A stretch of 64,000 nucleotides of DNA from Kingdonia uniflora (taxonomy: Eukaryota; Streptophyta; Magnoliopsida; Ranunculales; Circaeasteraceae). The stretch is from assembly GCA_014058105.1 (NCBI GenBank), contig JACGCM010000715.1, positions 558,001 through 622,000 on the forward strand. The letters are read 5' to 3'. The notes below the pieces were generated by a model. That model did no database searches, was not told the DNA's origin, and saw only the letters and a program-made list of their open reading frames with translations. The position numbers and the translations under genes were made by a program. Position 1 is the first letter of the stretch. Each line of letters starts with the position of its first letter. Below, in pieces: positions 32,631-43,649 of this stretch.

Positions 32631-33240
32631 TGTTGGAAAATACAAAGTGTATTTGTTTTTCCTTGTTGTAATGCGTGTGAGAGTTGGTGGGTCACACGCG
32701 CATGTGCGACCCATATGTGCAAACTAGCTAGGGTGCATGGGCTACCCATGGGCTTGCCAAACCTAGAAAACCTGCTTATTGTTATTAGTCTATGATTCAG
32801 CATTGGGGACTTCGGCCATGAGGATTCCTTTAACACTTAGTTGTTTTTTGGGTTTGAGGTGTGAGTTAGGGTATGTCCAACAGACGCACCTTAAGGTATG
32901 ACTTTTGGTGAAGAGGTACTAACTTGAGGTGTGACTCCTGGTGAAGAGTCACATATGCTCTATATAACCCAGTTTTGTTTTCATTTATAATAATTAGTTT
33001 TTTCTAAGTTTTTTTTAGTCTTTTTACAAAGAGAAAACAGACGCAATCAAAGTTCGTTTGGCAGAAAGATAGAAGTGTTTTTTTCTTTCTGCGAATGATC
33101 ATTGTATCCTGGGAGACAGGGGCCTATATTCCTGAAAAACACTGTGGCAAGGGCGAATCTGTCTTAAGGAGATAGTGTGTATACACTAGACTCGATCATC
33201 TCCTTAAGAGGTATTGGTTTTTCATGCAGATTGAAATACA
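32631..33240 (+). repeat. 5' LTR of copia #2
   Basis: 610 bp, TGTTGGAAAA...TTGAAATACA. The TATA box TATATAA lies near 32,961. Compared with the 3' LTR it lacks about 93 bp after TTTTTCCTTG, the deletion lying between two CCTTG words. The sequence just after it (33,241 on) is not a standard tRNA-Met PBS. Confidence 0.9.
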
Positions 33241-33280
33241 ATCTTAAGACAGATTAATTTTTTCTGTGTGATCAAAAATT

Positions 33281-34329
33281 GTAGCAATGGTGAATCTCAT
33301 TGAGAATGAGGGTGAAAAGGGTAGCCCATAAGTTTTGAAGGTGAAGCCTGAGAAGTTCAATGGCACTGAATTCAAGCGTTGGCAGCAGAAGATGTTATTC
33401 TTTCTTACAACTCTGAACTTAACAAAATTCCTCAAAAAGGACAAACCAAAGTTGAAGGAGGAATAAACTGACCTAACATTTGTAGCAACAGTGGAGGCAT
33501 GGATTCATTCTGACTTTCTGTGTCATAATTATATTCTGAAGGGTTGGACAACACATTGTATAATGTGTGGAGTCCAACGGAGTCTTGAAAGGAACTGTGG
33601 GAATCCATAGACCATAAGTATAAGACGGAAGATGCCAGACTGAAAAAATTAATAGTTAGCTGATTCCTGGATTATAAAATGGTGGATTCCAAGACTGTAA
33701 TCAGTCAAGTACAGGAACTGCAGATTTTCCTGCATGATATTCATACAGAAGGTATGAGGTTAAGTGAATCTTTTCAGGTTGTTACGATAATTGAGAAGTT
33801 GCCTTCATCCTGGAAGGACTTCAAAATTTATCTGATGCATAATAGGAAAGAAATGAAATTGGAGGAACTGATAGTAAGGCTAAGGATCAAAGAAGATAAC
33901 AAATCCAACGATAAGAAAGATGTTGTTCATTCTTACGATGCCAAGGCTAACATGATCGAGGGAAATTCTAAACCCTATAAGAAAAATGGGAATAAAGAAA
34001 AAAATGGGATGAATTTCCTGGTCCCTAAGGGCAAGGACTTTAAGAAGTTCACAGGGAGTATTTATGTTTATGGCAAACCAGGGCATAAGCCAATGGAATG
34101 CCGCAAGCGCAAAAGCGGACCAGAAAGGGACAAAGGCACTCAAGCATACATTGCTGAAATGGAGAGCCTGTGGGCAGTGATCTCCAAAATCAGCCTGGCA
34201 AGCGATTCTGGAGGAGGATTTGTGGACACAGGGGCCACACGTCATATATGCTATGACAGGAGTTTATTTACTACCTATAACAAGACTGAACATGAAGAGA
34301 AAATGTTCATGAGAAACGTTTCGACGTAA
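33281..34329 (+). pseudogene. Copia #2 gag and protease
   Basis: gag begins near 33,285 with MVNLIENEGEKGS. Then come KPEKFNGTEFKRWQQKMLFF, stops, and an open stretch from 33,679 (QVQELQIFLHDIHTEGMRLS, EKLPSSWKDFKIYL). The zinc knuckle reads IYVYGKPGHKPMECRKRK, so both first zinc-binding Cys are Tyr. The protease active site DTGATRHIC is kept at about 34,225. It stops at TAA 34,327. Confidence 0.88.
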
Positions 34330-34386
34330 AGGGTCGAAGGAAAAGGAAAAGTAATTCTGAAATTCACATCTGAAAAAGAAGTTACT

Positions 34387-35096
34387 TTGAATGAAGTGCT
34401 GCATGTGCCTGATATCCGCAAGAACCTTGTTTCCGGAGCATTGTTGATCAAGAATGGATTCAAGTTAGTGTTTGAGTCAAACAGATGTATCATGACTATG
34501 AATGGTGTATTCACAGGAAAAGGCTATGAGTGTGATGGACTGTTCAAACTAGCAGTCTTGTGTAAACCAGTTTTAGTTATCAATAAGAATGAAAATTCTA
34601 TTTACTTGTTTGAATCATTTAATTTTTGGCATCAACGATTAGGACATATAAATTATGGTTAACTGCATAAATTAGTATATTTATGATTGCTGCCTAAATT
34701 CAATCTTGATTGCAAACAAAAATGCGAAGTGTGTGTTGAAGCAAAATTAGCTAAACAACCATTCCATTCTATTGAACAACGCAAAACTGAACTGCTAGAT
34801 TTTATTCACAGTGATCTCTGCGATTTGAAATTTATTCAAACACGAGATAGAAAGAAGTATTTTATTACTTTTATAGATGATTGTAGAAGATATAGTCATG
34901 TCTACTTGATCAGAAGCACAAATGAAGCACTAGAAGTATTTATTATTTTTAAAAATGAGGTTGAGACTCAACTCAACAAAAAGATAAAAGCTCTTCGAAC
35001 TTATAGAGGTGGGGAATACGACTCTATTACGTTTGGAGAACTTTGTGCTAAGTTTGGTATTATACACCAAACTACTGCACCTTACCTAGTTTGTTG
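34387..35096 (+). pseudogene. Copia #2 pre-integrase and truncated integrase
   Basis: VLHVPDIRKNLVSGALLIKN and FWHQRLGHINYG form the GAG-pre-integrase zinc region. The integrase core shows [10 protein letters not shown] (first Asp) and [20 protein letters not shown], where the family's S-D-R-G-G-E-Y second Asp is Tyr. The frame ends after HQTTAPY, just before the catalytic Glu, at a deletion joint into RNase H. Confidence 0.88.
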
Positions 35097-35443
35097 TAGA
35101 ATCAGAGTTTGTTGCTCTAAATTTAGCGAGAGATGAAGCTCAGTGGCTTCGACAATTTTTAAAGGATATTCCCATGTGGCAAAAGCCAGTACCTGCCTTA
35201 TGTACTTATTGCGATAATCAAGCAACTATTGCAAGGGAAAATAATAATGTCTATAACGGTATGTCACGACATATACGTCCTAGACATAATATTATAAATA
35301 AATTACTTACAAGTGGAATTATATCAATTGACTTTGCGAAGTCCACTGACAACCTAGCGGATCCATTTAAAAAAAAGGTTGGCAAAAATGCAAGTTTTTC
35401 CACATCGAGGAGAATGGGCTTAAAGCCTTTAACTACGAGTTAA
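35097..35443 (+). pseudogene. Copia #2 RNase H fragment
   Basis: After the joint the sequence reads [20 protein letters not shown], then PALCTYCDNQATIARENNNV, MSRHIRPRHN and STDNLADPF, the copia RNase H C-terminal half, in two frames. All of RT is missing between integrase and this block. Confidence 0.85.
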
Positions 35444-36004
35444 CCTCAGCAGAAAGCTAGCCTTGTTGATTGGAGATCCCATGATCCAGGTTTAATAGGA
35501 TAACTTGTTGCGAGTTATTCAACATGAGCACTGAGGAGATTTTAACTCCTGCTCATTCCATGATGTCAACAGTGCAACCTATCGTAATTTTCAGGGTAAG
35601 TTCTCTAAACTTTTAATGATTCCTATGACTTGTATTTACAAGTGGGGTACGACAGGGTACTCTTAATAGGCAATCACCTATGTGAGTATGAGGTGGGGCC
35701 ACTTCCGTGAGAATTTTATAGGGAAAAATTCTCTAATAGTACTCATGAATCCGGGATTTTTTCAGGCCGAATTAAACACAACTGTGAGAGCCGATTACGT
35801 TTGGAATAGTACTGTGTGACGACTATTGTCTTGGTTTATACTAAAGCTGACAGATCAATACATATGTTCAGTAATTAACGTAAATCTGATAGTTTTTTAC
35901 TAGAGAAGGTTCAAGTCCATAAAACACCTATCTCGATGCGGGATCATTCCCTGATTTTCTCTTTTTTGTCTGAGTTTGTCTGTTACCATTCAAATGTGGG
36001 GGAT

Positions 36005-36680
36005 TGTTAGAAAATACAAAGGGTATTTGTTTTTCCTTGAAGTTTGAATGGTGGAACTAAGTGGTTTTAGTCCCACATTGGATATGAGGTAAACACGACT
36101 CTCCTATATAAGTAAATCAAACACTTACCTTGTTATAATGTGTGTGAGTTGGTGGGTCACATCCGCATGTGCGATATGTGCGACCCATTGGTACATGGGT
36201 TTTCTCGACCTAGGAAACCCGCTTATTATTATAAGTCAATGATTCGGCCTTGGACCATGGGGATTTCTTTAAACACTTAGTTGTTTTTTGGGTTTGAGGT
36301 GTGAGTTGGGGTGTCTCTAACTGACGCACCTTAAGGTGTGACTCTTGGTGAAGAGACACTAACTTGAGGTGTGACTCTTGGTGAAGAGTTACTTATGCTC
36401 TATATAGCCCAATTTCGTTTTCATTTATACTAATTAGTTTTTTCAGAGTTATCTTGAGTCATTTTATAAAGAGAAAGCAGACGCAATCAAAGTTCATTTA
36501 GCAAAAAGATAGAAGTGTTTTCGCCTTTCTCCGACTAATCGTTGAATCATGGGATACTGGGGCCTACATTCCTGTAAAGCACTGTGGCAGGGGCGAATCT
36601 GTCTTAAGGAGATAGTGTGTATACACTAGACTCGATCATCTCCTTAAGAGGTGTTGATTTTTTATACAGATTAGAATACA
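36005..36680 (+). repeat. 3' LTR of copia #2
   Basis: 676 bp, TGTTAGAAAA...TAGAATACA. It carries an extra segment at 36,040-36,132 with its own TATATAAG that the 5' LTR lacks. The interval 35,444-36,004 before it is untranslated DNA ending in the polypurine tract. Confidence 0.92.
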
Positions 36681-36685
36681 GGTGT

Positions 36686-37235
36686 GTAGTTGGATAATTT
36701 AATGTGGTGGGGGCTCAATCTGAAAGATTGGGAGGTAGAAGGGCGCCTAATACTACTATGCAAGAGTTTGAAGGTATAATACAGGCCTCAGAACTTATGG
36801 ATGCTTCATTTGATAGATCAAGTTATACATGGTACAACAATCATCAAGGAACATCGAGAACATAGGCCAGGCTGGATAGAGCTTTACTTAACCCTAATTT
36901 TATCGCTTCTTTTCCAGTTCATAGAGTGACTCACCTTGATAGGGTATTTTCAGATCATTCCCCACTATTAATGTCATTTAGAAGTGATGCTTATCAAGGA
37001 CCCAGACCATTTAGATTCCTTAAAATGATGTTTATGCATGAGGATTTCATGAGACTTGTTGAAAGTTCATGGCCTTCAGGGGTATATGGAAATTGTTTGT
37101 CATCTTTTGCTTACAAGTTTAAGAAAGTTAGAAGTGCTCTGAGAGAGTAAAATATTAATGTATTTGGCAACGTAACTTAAAATATCGATTCATTGAAGGA
37201 CCGAATCACAGAGCTGGATTTTCAACTCCAAGATG
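36686..37235 (+). pseudogene. LINE endonuclease C-terminal half and linker
   Basis: This is a direct continuation of 32,630: VVG, FNVVGAQSERLGGRRAPNTT, SSYTWYNNHQG, ARLDRALLNPNFIASFPVHR and FSDHSPLLMSF (conserved SDHSPL catalytic block). The linker KFKKVRSALRE then runs to QLQDGW at 37,240, where Tat #2 begins. Stops are TAG at about 36,865 and TAA at 37,148. Confidence 0.88.
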
Positions 37236-37240
37236 GTTGG

Positions 37241-37864
37241 TGTAATGGCCTAATTCCGTAAGCTCGAGATGGCTTAGAATTAGCTCTTACACCAATGTTC
37301 CTGTGACAAGAACTAAAAAGAGAAATGATATAGGTGATTTAGCATGGAAAATCTCTGAATAGATAAAAAAACCACGACCTCGATTTGAGAATTTTAGTAA
37401 TAGCTACGTTTATTGCTTGAGGCTGATATCTTATTACAAGTGATCTCTCGACAAAGAAATACTTGAATCTTGTACATAAGAAGTTTTGGATATTTTGAGA
37501 ATCTAGAAAATGTAGTTTTCTTGGTGATTTCTCGTGTATTTTTCTGGTCTTTGTCTCTTCTGGAACTTTTTCTTTATATAGGCTTTCTCCATAGTTCTTC
37601 ATCGTGCTGAAGTACGTTCTCCGAACAATGTGGTTAGTGGCGGTTGACTGAGTAACTATTAAATTCGTGAGAGACAAGTGTATTTGACTTGTTCAGGTTT
37701 TTCTGTTTGAGCTCGACCCATGTTCTTCATCAGTTCGTGGAGTAGGTGGCAATGTTGTCTGTTGAAGTCATGTGTAGAATGCTTAAGTTTGAGATGGAGG
37801 AAATGGAGACAATTTGAACTGGAAACAGCTCGATTTGGATAAGATCGAGGAGTAATTCCCTACA
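37241..37864 (-). repeat. 3' LTR of Tat #2
   Basis: 624 bp. It aligns along its whole length with 45,727-46,335 (shared CTAATTCSGTAAGC, TTGCTTGAGGCTGATA, GTGCTGAAGYACGTTCTCCG, ACTGGAAACAGCTCGATTTG). A minus-strand TATATAA lies near 37,575. Confidence 0.93.
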
Positions 37865-38130
37865 ATCGCCCCCTCGCAACTGAAGTCATGAGTGGCTTTG
37901 TTTAAGAAATTATATATATATATATGGGTATTCGGGCTTGAATTTTTAAAAATAAAGGAAGAAATTATGTGTATTTGACTGTATGGAAAACGTGCGTGTT
38001 ATGGGGGGATATTTTTGTATTAAATGATGATGGGAATACTGATGTACGCGTCGGTTAAGGTTTGTAGAGTTTCGTTTGTATTGAATGATGACGGTTGGGA
38101 AAATGTACTTACAAATTAAATGTAGGGTTA

Positions 38131-38138
38131 TATAAATA
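38131..38138 (+). promoter_or_regulatory. TATA box of Tat #2 antisense gene
   Basis: TATAAATA stands 74 bp before ATG 38,205, in the sequence just inside the 3' LTR. It is paralogous to the TATA sites in Tat #1 at 12,606 and 13,467. Confidence 0.55.
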
Positions 38139-38204
38139 GTACCTGTACCGAGGTTTGTGGCAAAGTACGCTTGTTTGTTGCCAAATTCTCTGAAAGTTTT
38201 GATA

Positions 38205-38385
38205 ATGGTGAAGACCTAGAGAATGGTTCATGAAGAGAGAATTGCGATTGAGATGCAGAAGCTGAAGTTGAAATATTTTGGGAATCAGTCCTTGGAGATG
38301 CCTACTCCCGTTCCCGTTCCTCAGACGTATGAAGGTATGTCGAAACATGAAGCAGCTGAAGCTGAGGAAGATTTTTATTGTATGT
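38205..38385 (+). pseudogene. Tat antisense-ORF family, N-terminal exon, copy 3
   Basis: It starts MVKT, then an in-frame TAG, then MVHEERIAIEMQKLKLKYFG, TPVPVPQTYEGM and HEAAEAEEDFYC, matching the family pattern of the copies at 12,665 and 13,514. A possible acceptor TTGTCTTGGCAG lies at 38,413. The following 38,414-39,765 holds a possible further short exon (CLAQDWILRSSLLHLCE) but otherwise nothing recognised. Confidence 0.55.
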
Positions 38386-39765
38386 GAAGATTATACTACC
38401 TTGTCTTGGCAGGCGAGCAACGTTAGGTTTGTCTTCGTATCCCTGCGAAAGACAAGGTTGGGGAGACAAATACGAGGATCGGTACAACTGTGGGGAAGTT
38501 ACGCGAATGTCTTGCGCAGGACTGGATTCTAAGGTCGAGCCTTCTTCATCTCTGCGAACTCTGCGGAGGTGGTGGCTATAGAATAGATGGCAATGGTAGT
38601 AGAGGAGGAAGATGGAGAATGGAAATTTGCTTTTGCACTTCCATCGTTTCTTAGCGCTGAGAAGACCTTCTGTTTGAAGAGTGGGTTCAAGCACTAAGCT
38701 TTTATCTTTCATGCCCAGACTTCATCCAAACTGAATTTCTGGTCAGAGTAAGATGACGTGAAGGAAGAAAGACCTATAGTGACTTCCAATGCCTGTTTTG
38801 CATCAGAGGATTCTTGGAGTAAAACATCACTGAAGTCAGATAAACTGAAGGATTTAATGTTTTAGAGTGCCTAAAAGACCTATAATCTGTAAAGCACTTG
38901 AAAAACTTATTATCTGTAAAGTACCTGATTTCAAAGTACTTGAAAGACTTGCTATCTATAAAGTACTTGTAATTTGTATTTGAGATGAATAAAATTTGTT
39001 TTCCAGACTCTATGTTGATATAGAATAGAATAACTCTAGAAATCGAGCTATGAATAATTTGAAGACTTTCGAATATAGGATAAAATGAAACGTATAAGAT
39101 TAGAACTTATAACTTTTTGAAATAATCGAGCTGTTAAAAATATGTTTGTTAAATGAAATATGTACAATATATGATATTCGACCTGGGGGTTAAAATTTTA
39201 TTGGGGGAGAGAGAAAATTGTATAAGTGTTATCTCAAGATACTTGGGTTAGATGGGATTGGGAGAGAACTCGAGTATGAACGTCGTTTCTATGAGGAGCT
39301 CTTCTGAGGAATCGTGGTGGATCCTACAACTCGAAAAGATGTTGTGAGATTGATTGTTATAGAGGAGATCGAATTGGAAGATGTGAGGATTGTTGGAGGA
39401 CAACTGATTGGATGTGTTTCCCCAGGACATCAGGGTTGTTTTAGGTATAATTATATCTGAGGTGAATAAAGTGAATGTAAATAGGGGTTGCAAAGAAATT
39501 AAGCAAGAATAAAGCTTGAATCGATCTTCTATCATTGCGAATGCTGTTTGTGACTGTTGTGCTTTTGAAGATCATATTATGTGTTTAGGAAAATCTAAAA
39601 ATTACTATTTATAGTAATCTATAAAAACCTGTTTACTATATGAAAGATATATGTATATGGGCGATGTATATGTAAAATATAATGATAGATACCTGGGCCT
39701 ATATGTAGGTTGATCGTGAGAAGTATTGTGTAGGATCAAACCCTCACCTGTATAGTTGTAATGAT

Positions 39766-40524
39766 ATGGACATTTCACCTGTCAGTGAGGCATCGACCTC
39801 TGGTCGATCGGATTTTAAGATTGTAATGTCTGATAGTGAGGAAGACGTAGGGGTTGATCAATTTCTAGATTTCTCCAGAAAATTGGTAACCTGTCCTCCT
39901 CGCTCTGACGCGTTCAAAGAGTTTTGTAAAGTCAAGGCTTCTGTAGGGGGAAGATGGGGTAATTATATAGAACATGCCAGTAGGCATTTTAGGAGTTGTA
40001 TCGATAGATCTAGGGAGGAATATTTCTTTTTGTTGGCTGATTTGGATTAGGAGAAAAGAGATAGAGGTTTAAATAAATCGATCTCTATATAGTATTTTGA
40101 TGGAGACGTCCAGGGCGACCTGCCAGAAGGTTTTTTGTGCTACCTATCTCAATTGGAGCACGGGCTGAGTCTTCCACTTAGCAATCTGGAAAAAGGGATT
40201 ATGGACATTATCAGGGAATGTCCTGTTCAGTTGAACGGGAACATGTGGGAGGTGATAAATGTTTGTGAATTTCTGAATAAGTTGTGGGAGGAGGAAGAGA
40301 GTGAGAGGAGGATATCTTCTGAGGATGGTTTGCAGTTTTATGGGGTAAAATACTCTTCTGCAAGTGAAGGGGCATATTTTTTTGTGAGCTCGACTCGGCC
40401 TCATTTCTTCGATTTGAACTCAGCAGGTCGACCATGGAATGATAATGTAATATGGATGAAGGGTGATTGCCTTCAGAGAGATGACGAAGAACCCATGGAA
40501 CTTTTGTATAGAACTATAAAATAA
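39766..40524 (+). pseudogene. Tat #2 antisense gene, exon with conserved TE-encoded domain
   Basis: MDISPVSEASTSGRSDFKIV and an acidic stretch precede KLVTCPPRSDAFKEFCKVKA (to TAG 40,048). After a second stop come LPLSNLEKGIMDIIRECPVQ, LNGNMWEVINVCEFLNKLWE, RRISSEDGLQFYGVK, FFDLNSAGRPWNDNVIWMKG and DCLQRDDEEPMELLYRTIK. The second half resembles the helical domain of TE-encoded 'putative gypsy-type transposon/plant transposon' proteins; the function is unknown. A donor (GTAAGT) lies at about 40,525 and the acceptor TTATTGACAG at 40,609. Confidence 0.6.
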
Positions 40525-40609
40525 AGTAAGTATAACAATGTATAATGTATAAGATTGATATGCTGAAATTATATGTTGCTCTGCTGATGATCATGTGTTG
40601 TTATTGACA

Positions 40610-41598
40610 GACCCTAAATCCAAGGTGACGAGGAAGGAGTCTTTATTGGATACAGTTGATCAGGAAGGGACAGAGCTTGAAGCTGTACTGAGAGAACTCA
40701 GCATTAACATAAAGAAATGTGCTAACAGCCGATCTGAGAAAGTTCAAAAATCTTAATCGACGAGGCAAATGACAGACGCTGATAGCAGCAAGCAGAAGGG
40801 AACTAATGGGGAGATGCAAATGAACTTCCCCAAGGCCTCTGGAGTGGACTTCGCAGGGGTATCAGAGTCTACTACGTCGAGCAAGCAAACTCGAACGTTT
40901 CCCAAGAAGCAGATGCTGAAGCGTGCTCTGACCTCTGGAACCACAGGAAGTGGTGAGGTCGTAGGAAAGGTGAAAAGGAAGCTTCATAAACACTGTGGGT
41001 GAAGGTTGTAGAGGATCGACCTGTTCTAGAAGACGAGCTTAAAGAGGTGGAGGCAAAGGCAAGGCTGGCAGCTCGAAATGGGAATGAGGATATGAGCAAA
41101 ATTGTAAGCTCATTTGATTTAATATGTAATAAATTTTTGGTATTGTGATTCGAGCTCACAATGAGGTTGACTTTGTTTATTTTGTAGGCATCTCGGCTAG
41201 TGAAGGGGATATGCCTCAGGGTCGAGGAGGAGAAAGCTGAGCTGAGGAAGGGGAAAGTCAAGCTTGAGAAGAACGTAGCTCGATTGAAAGCTGACTTAAT
41301 CAATGAGGGGAAGCGGCTGGAGGCCCTGAAGGCTTCTTAAGTGGTAAAGATTATAAATCTATCTGCGGAAGCGAGGGTAAATTTGGAAGAGGTGGTAACT
41401 AAACTTAATATACTCGGGCGCCACCTTATATTAAAGGGGTATTCCAAAGATGAGGTGAATGCCATCATGGCAGACACCTATGTTGAGGAAGAGGGAGATG
41501 ATGAGGCGGAAGATGTTGTTGTTGGAGTTGTGAACGGACTGGATGGTGCCTCTCCCCAAACGGAGCGTCTGGAGGGGGAAAACGAGAAGGTAGAGTAG
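40610..41598 (+). CDS. Tat #2 antisense gene, linker exons
   Basis: The exon from 40,610 reads PKSKVTRKESLLDTVDQEGT and on through KANFPKASGVDFAGVSEST-like Ser/Thr-rich and basic stretches to KRKLHKHCG, with a stop near 40,755 bridged only by a frame change. A donor at 41,102 (GTAAGC) and acceptor at 41,188 (TTTATTTTGTAG) define an 85-bp intron. ASRLVKGICLRVEEEKAELR begins a coiled coil on the far side. The 41,341-41,598 frame adds LSAEARVNLEEVVTKLNI and an acidic tail. Exon joining is my inference from GT/AG sites and continuing heptads. Confidence 0.45.
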
Positions 41599-41710
41599 AA
41601 TGTTGATTCTATAATTGTACGAATGGTTTTTGGAATTTTGTAAATTGATAGGATATTGATAGTTGGATAGAATTTTATAGGCTAAGTTGATCTTGTAAAC
41701 CTTGTTGTAG

Positions 41711-43618
41711 GAACTTAAGGACATGCGCCTCAGAATAAAAGATTTTGAGAATAAGCTTACTAAGGGGAGAGACGTTTCAGCATCCCTGTTGTCTTCACAA
41801 GCAGAGCTGCAGGTTAGAACAGAGCAAGAAATATTTGACTTGTATGCATCATTAGTATAGAGCTACCAAGTAATAAATAGAGTCTAGAGACAGACCAAAA
41901 ACTTGTTATCGATTTAGGGGCAATGGTACTGAAATAGTGCTCAGAAAATATAAAAGTATTGACAAATTAAAATATAGAGAATGTGTACCTTAGACTTGGA
42001 AGTATATGTTACTGAACATCTATCTGAGATTGTACTTCGACCTGTTTAGAAGTAGTTTTACACAGTAGATGTTAAAATATATATATTTCATTAGAAATAA
42101 GATATATGCGTTGAATGAGTGTTCTGAATCGAACTTGATATATTATATCTATAATGTGAAGGTCGAATTGGAGTCAGCTCGCTCGAGCGAAGATGAGGTA
42201 CGCCAATGTAACCAAGAATTTGCGGAGGAGTTTGATAGGATGAGAGAGGCAAATGAAGACAGAGAAGATCAGCATGTAAAGGTACACTTCAAATTTGTAG
42301 AGGCAACCCAAACTGCTGTCAACCTAGCTCGGAAGATTGAAGAGAAGGATACTGAAATCAATAAAGGGCAAAAAGAGCTCGCTGAGATAAAAGAACACGC
42401 AGCAAAGCTCAAAAGCCAGAATGATGCGTTGATGGCAAAGAGTAGGGATGCTGATATGGCTCAATGCCGTATACAGGCCCTAGAAAGATCAAAGAAAGGG
42501 CTAAATCATTTTGTGGCTAGTCTGAAGGACCAAATGATCAGCAAAATGAACAATCAGGAGAAAACTCGAACTGGTTTAGTGAATACTAGAAACGAGTTAG
42601 AGCAATTGAAGAAGAAAATAGTTGAGAAAAATAGTGAGCGGAAGAAAGTTCAAGATGATCTATCTACCTCTGAAGTTGTAGTTGAACAGTTGTCTACAGC
42701 CTTACCTGCTAAAGATATGGAGTTTTCGATGGTACAACGGAAGTGCGATGAGTTGAATGAAAGGGTGGCACAATTAAAAACTGAATTGGCACAGGCCAAT
42801 TTGCGTGCCAGAAACGCTGAAGCTAGGGAGCGCTCAAAGAAGAATAAAAGTGATGCCAAGGTTTCCCTTGTTCAAGGGGATGTAGTTAGCCTATCATCTC
42901 AAATAAGGGAGCTGGAGAGAATTGTGGCTCGAACTCAAGGTAATTTTCGGCAAAGAAATGAGCAATTAAAGGAGTGTCAAAGCAAGTTGGATGCTACTCT
43001 TTCCAGGGAACAAGGGTTAGAGCGGGTTATCAGAGGGAAGGAGATTTTGATAAAGAAAAAAGACGAATTGTTAATGAAAACTCCGACTAGAGAAGATTTG
43101 AACAGGGAGCTCGAGGAACTTTGTGCTCAGGTAACAGATTTGAGGGCAATTAATCAAGCTGAATTAGATAAAGCTGACAAAAAGTCAGAAGAGAACATCG
43201 CATTCACGGCTTGAATAAGTAGCGAAATGGAATATCAAAAAGATCGGTATAAAAGGTTGTATGATCGCCTTCAGACGGCGAGAGCGAATTTCTCTAAGGT
43301 GGTTATAACCAAAGTTTTATGTTCAGAATTGATAATGGTGGTGATCGCCTATTTTATATAGGAAGTAAAAAGGCTTGAGTTAAAGAGAGATACTTTGTTC
43401 GACTGTTTTTCAGACAAGGGATCTATTTGCAAAGCTGATATAGATCGAAGAAATTGTATGAACTCCATGGAAATGGATTTAGCCCTCGGCCTGCTAAATT
43501 GATAGAGCAGGGCAAGATTGTTGTAATTGCCCGAGCTTGAGAATTTATGGCTGGTCGACCTCCTGTTGTAGGGGAAAATGTAGCTAACATCCCAACAGTA
43601 GAAATGAATCCATTATAG
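41711..43618 (+). CDS. Tat #2 antisense gene, long coiled-coil exons
   Basis: An exon at 41,711-41,811 (ELKDMRLRIKDFENKLTKGR) is followed by an intron and an acceptor near 42,161. A single open frame then runs to TGA 43,212. About 350 residues are Lys/Glu/Gln-rich heptads (NLARKIEEKDTEINKGQKEL, RNELEQLKKKIVEKNSERKK, QLKTELAQANLRARNAEARE, RELERIVARTQGNFRQRNEQ), a long parallel coiled coil. Past the TGA the frame continues (EMEYQKDRYKRLYDRLQTAR), and a last exon after GATATAG-type acceptor near 43,362 ends near 43,618. No catalytic domain is seen. It is the least decayed coding stretch in the window. Confidence 0.6.
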
Positions 43619-43649
43619 TGGTTGTATATGTAACCTGAAAAAAGTAGCT

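Larger units (their letters stand above)
32631..36680 (+). mobile_element. Ty1/copia element #2, internally deleted, in LINE
   Basis: LTRs lie at 32,631-33,240 and 36,005-36,680, both starting TGTTRGAAAATACA and ending GAAATACA/GAATACA. The target duplication GGTGT is perfect (32,626-32,630 and 36,681-36,685). The polypurine tract AATGTGGGGGAT precedes the 3' LTR. The internal region keeps gag, protease, the N-terminal half of integrase and RNase H but has no RT. Total length is 4.05 kb. Confidence 0.95.

Noticed and set aside
32700..32720. Perfect hairpin CGCGCATGTGCG as a regulatory terminator
   Set aside because: It is part of the copia #2 LTR (a diverged counterpart is at about 36,165) and has no terminator logic in a plant genome.
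42161..43211. Host myosin/kinesin-like coiled-coil gene
   Set aside because: Heptad repeats give low-complexity resemblance to many proteins. The ORF lies between the LTRs of Tat #2 and follows TE-specific exons, so a TE-encoded antisense gene is the simpler reading.
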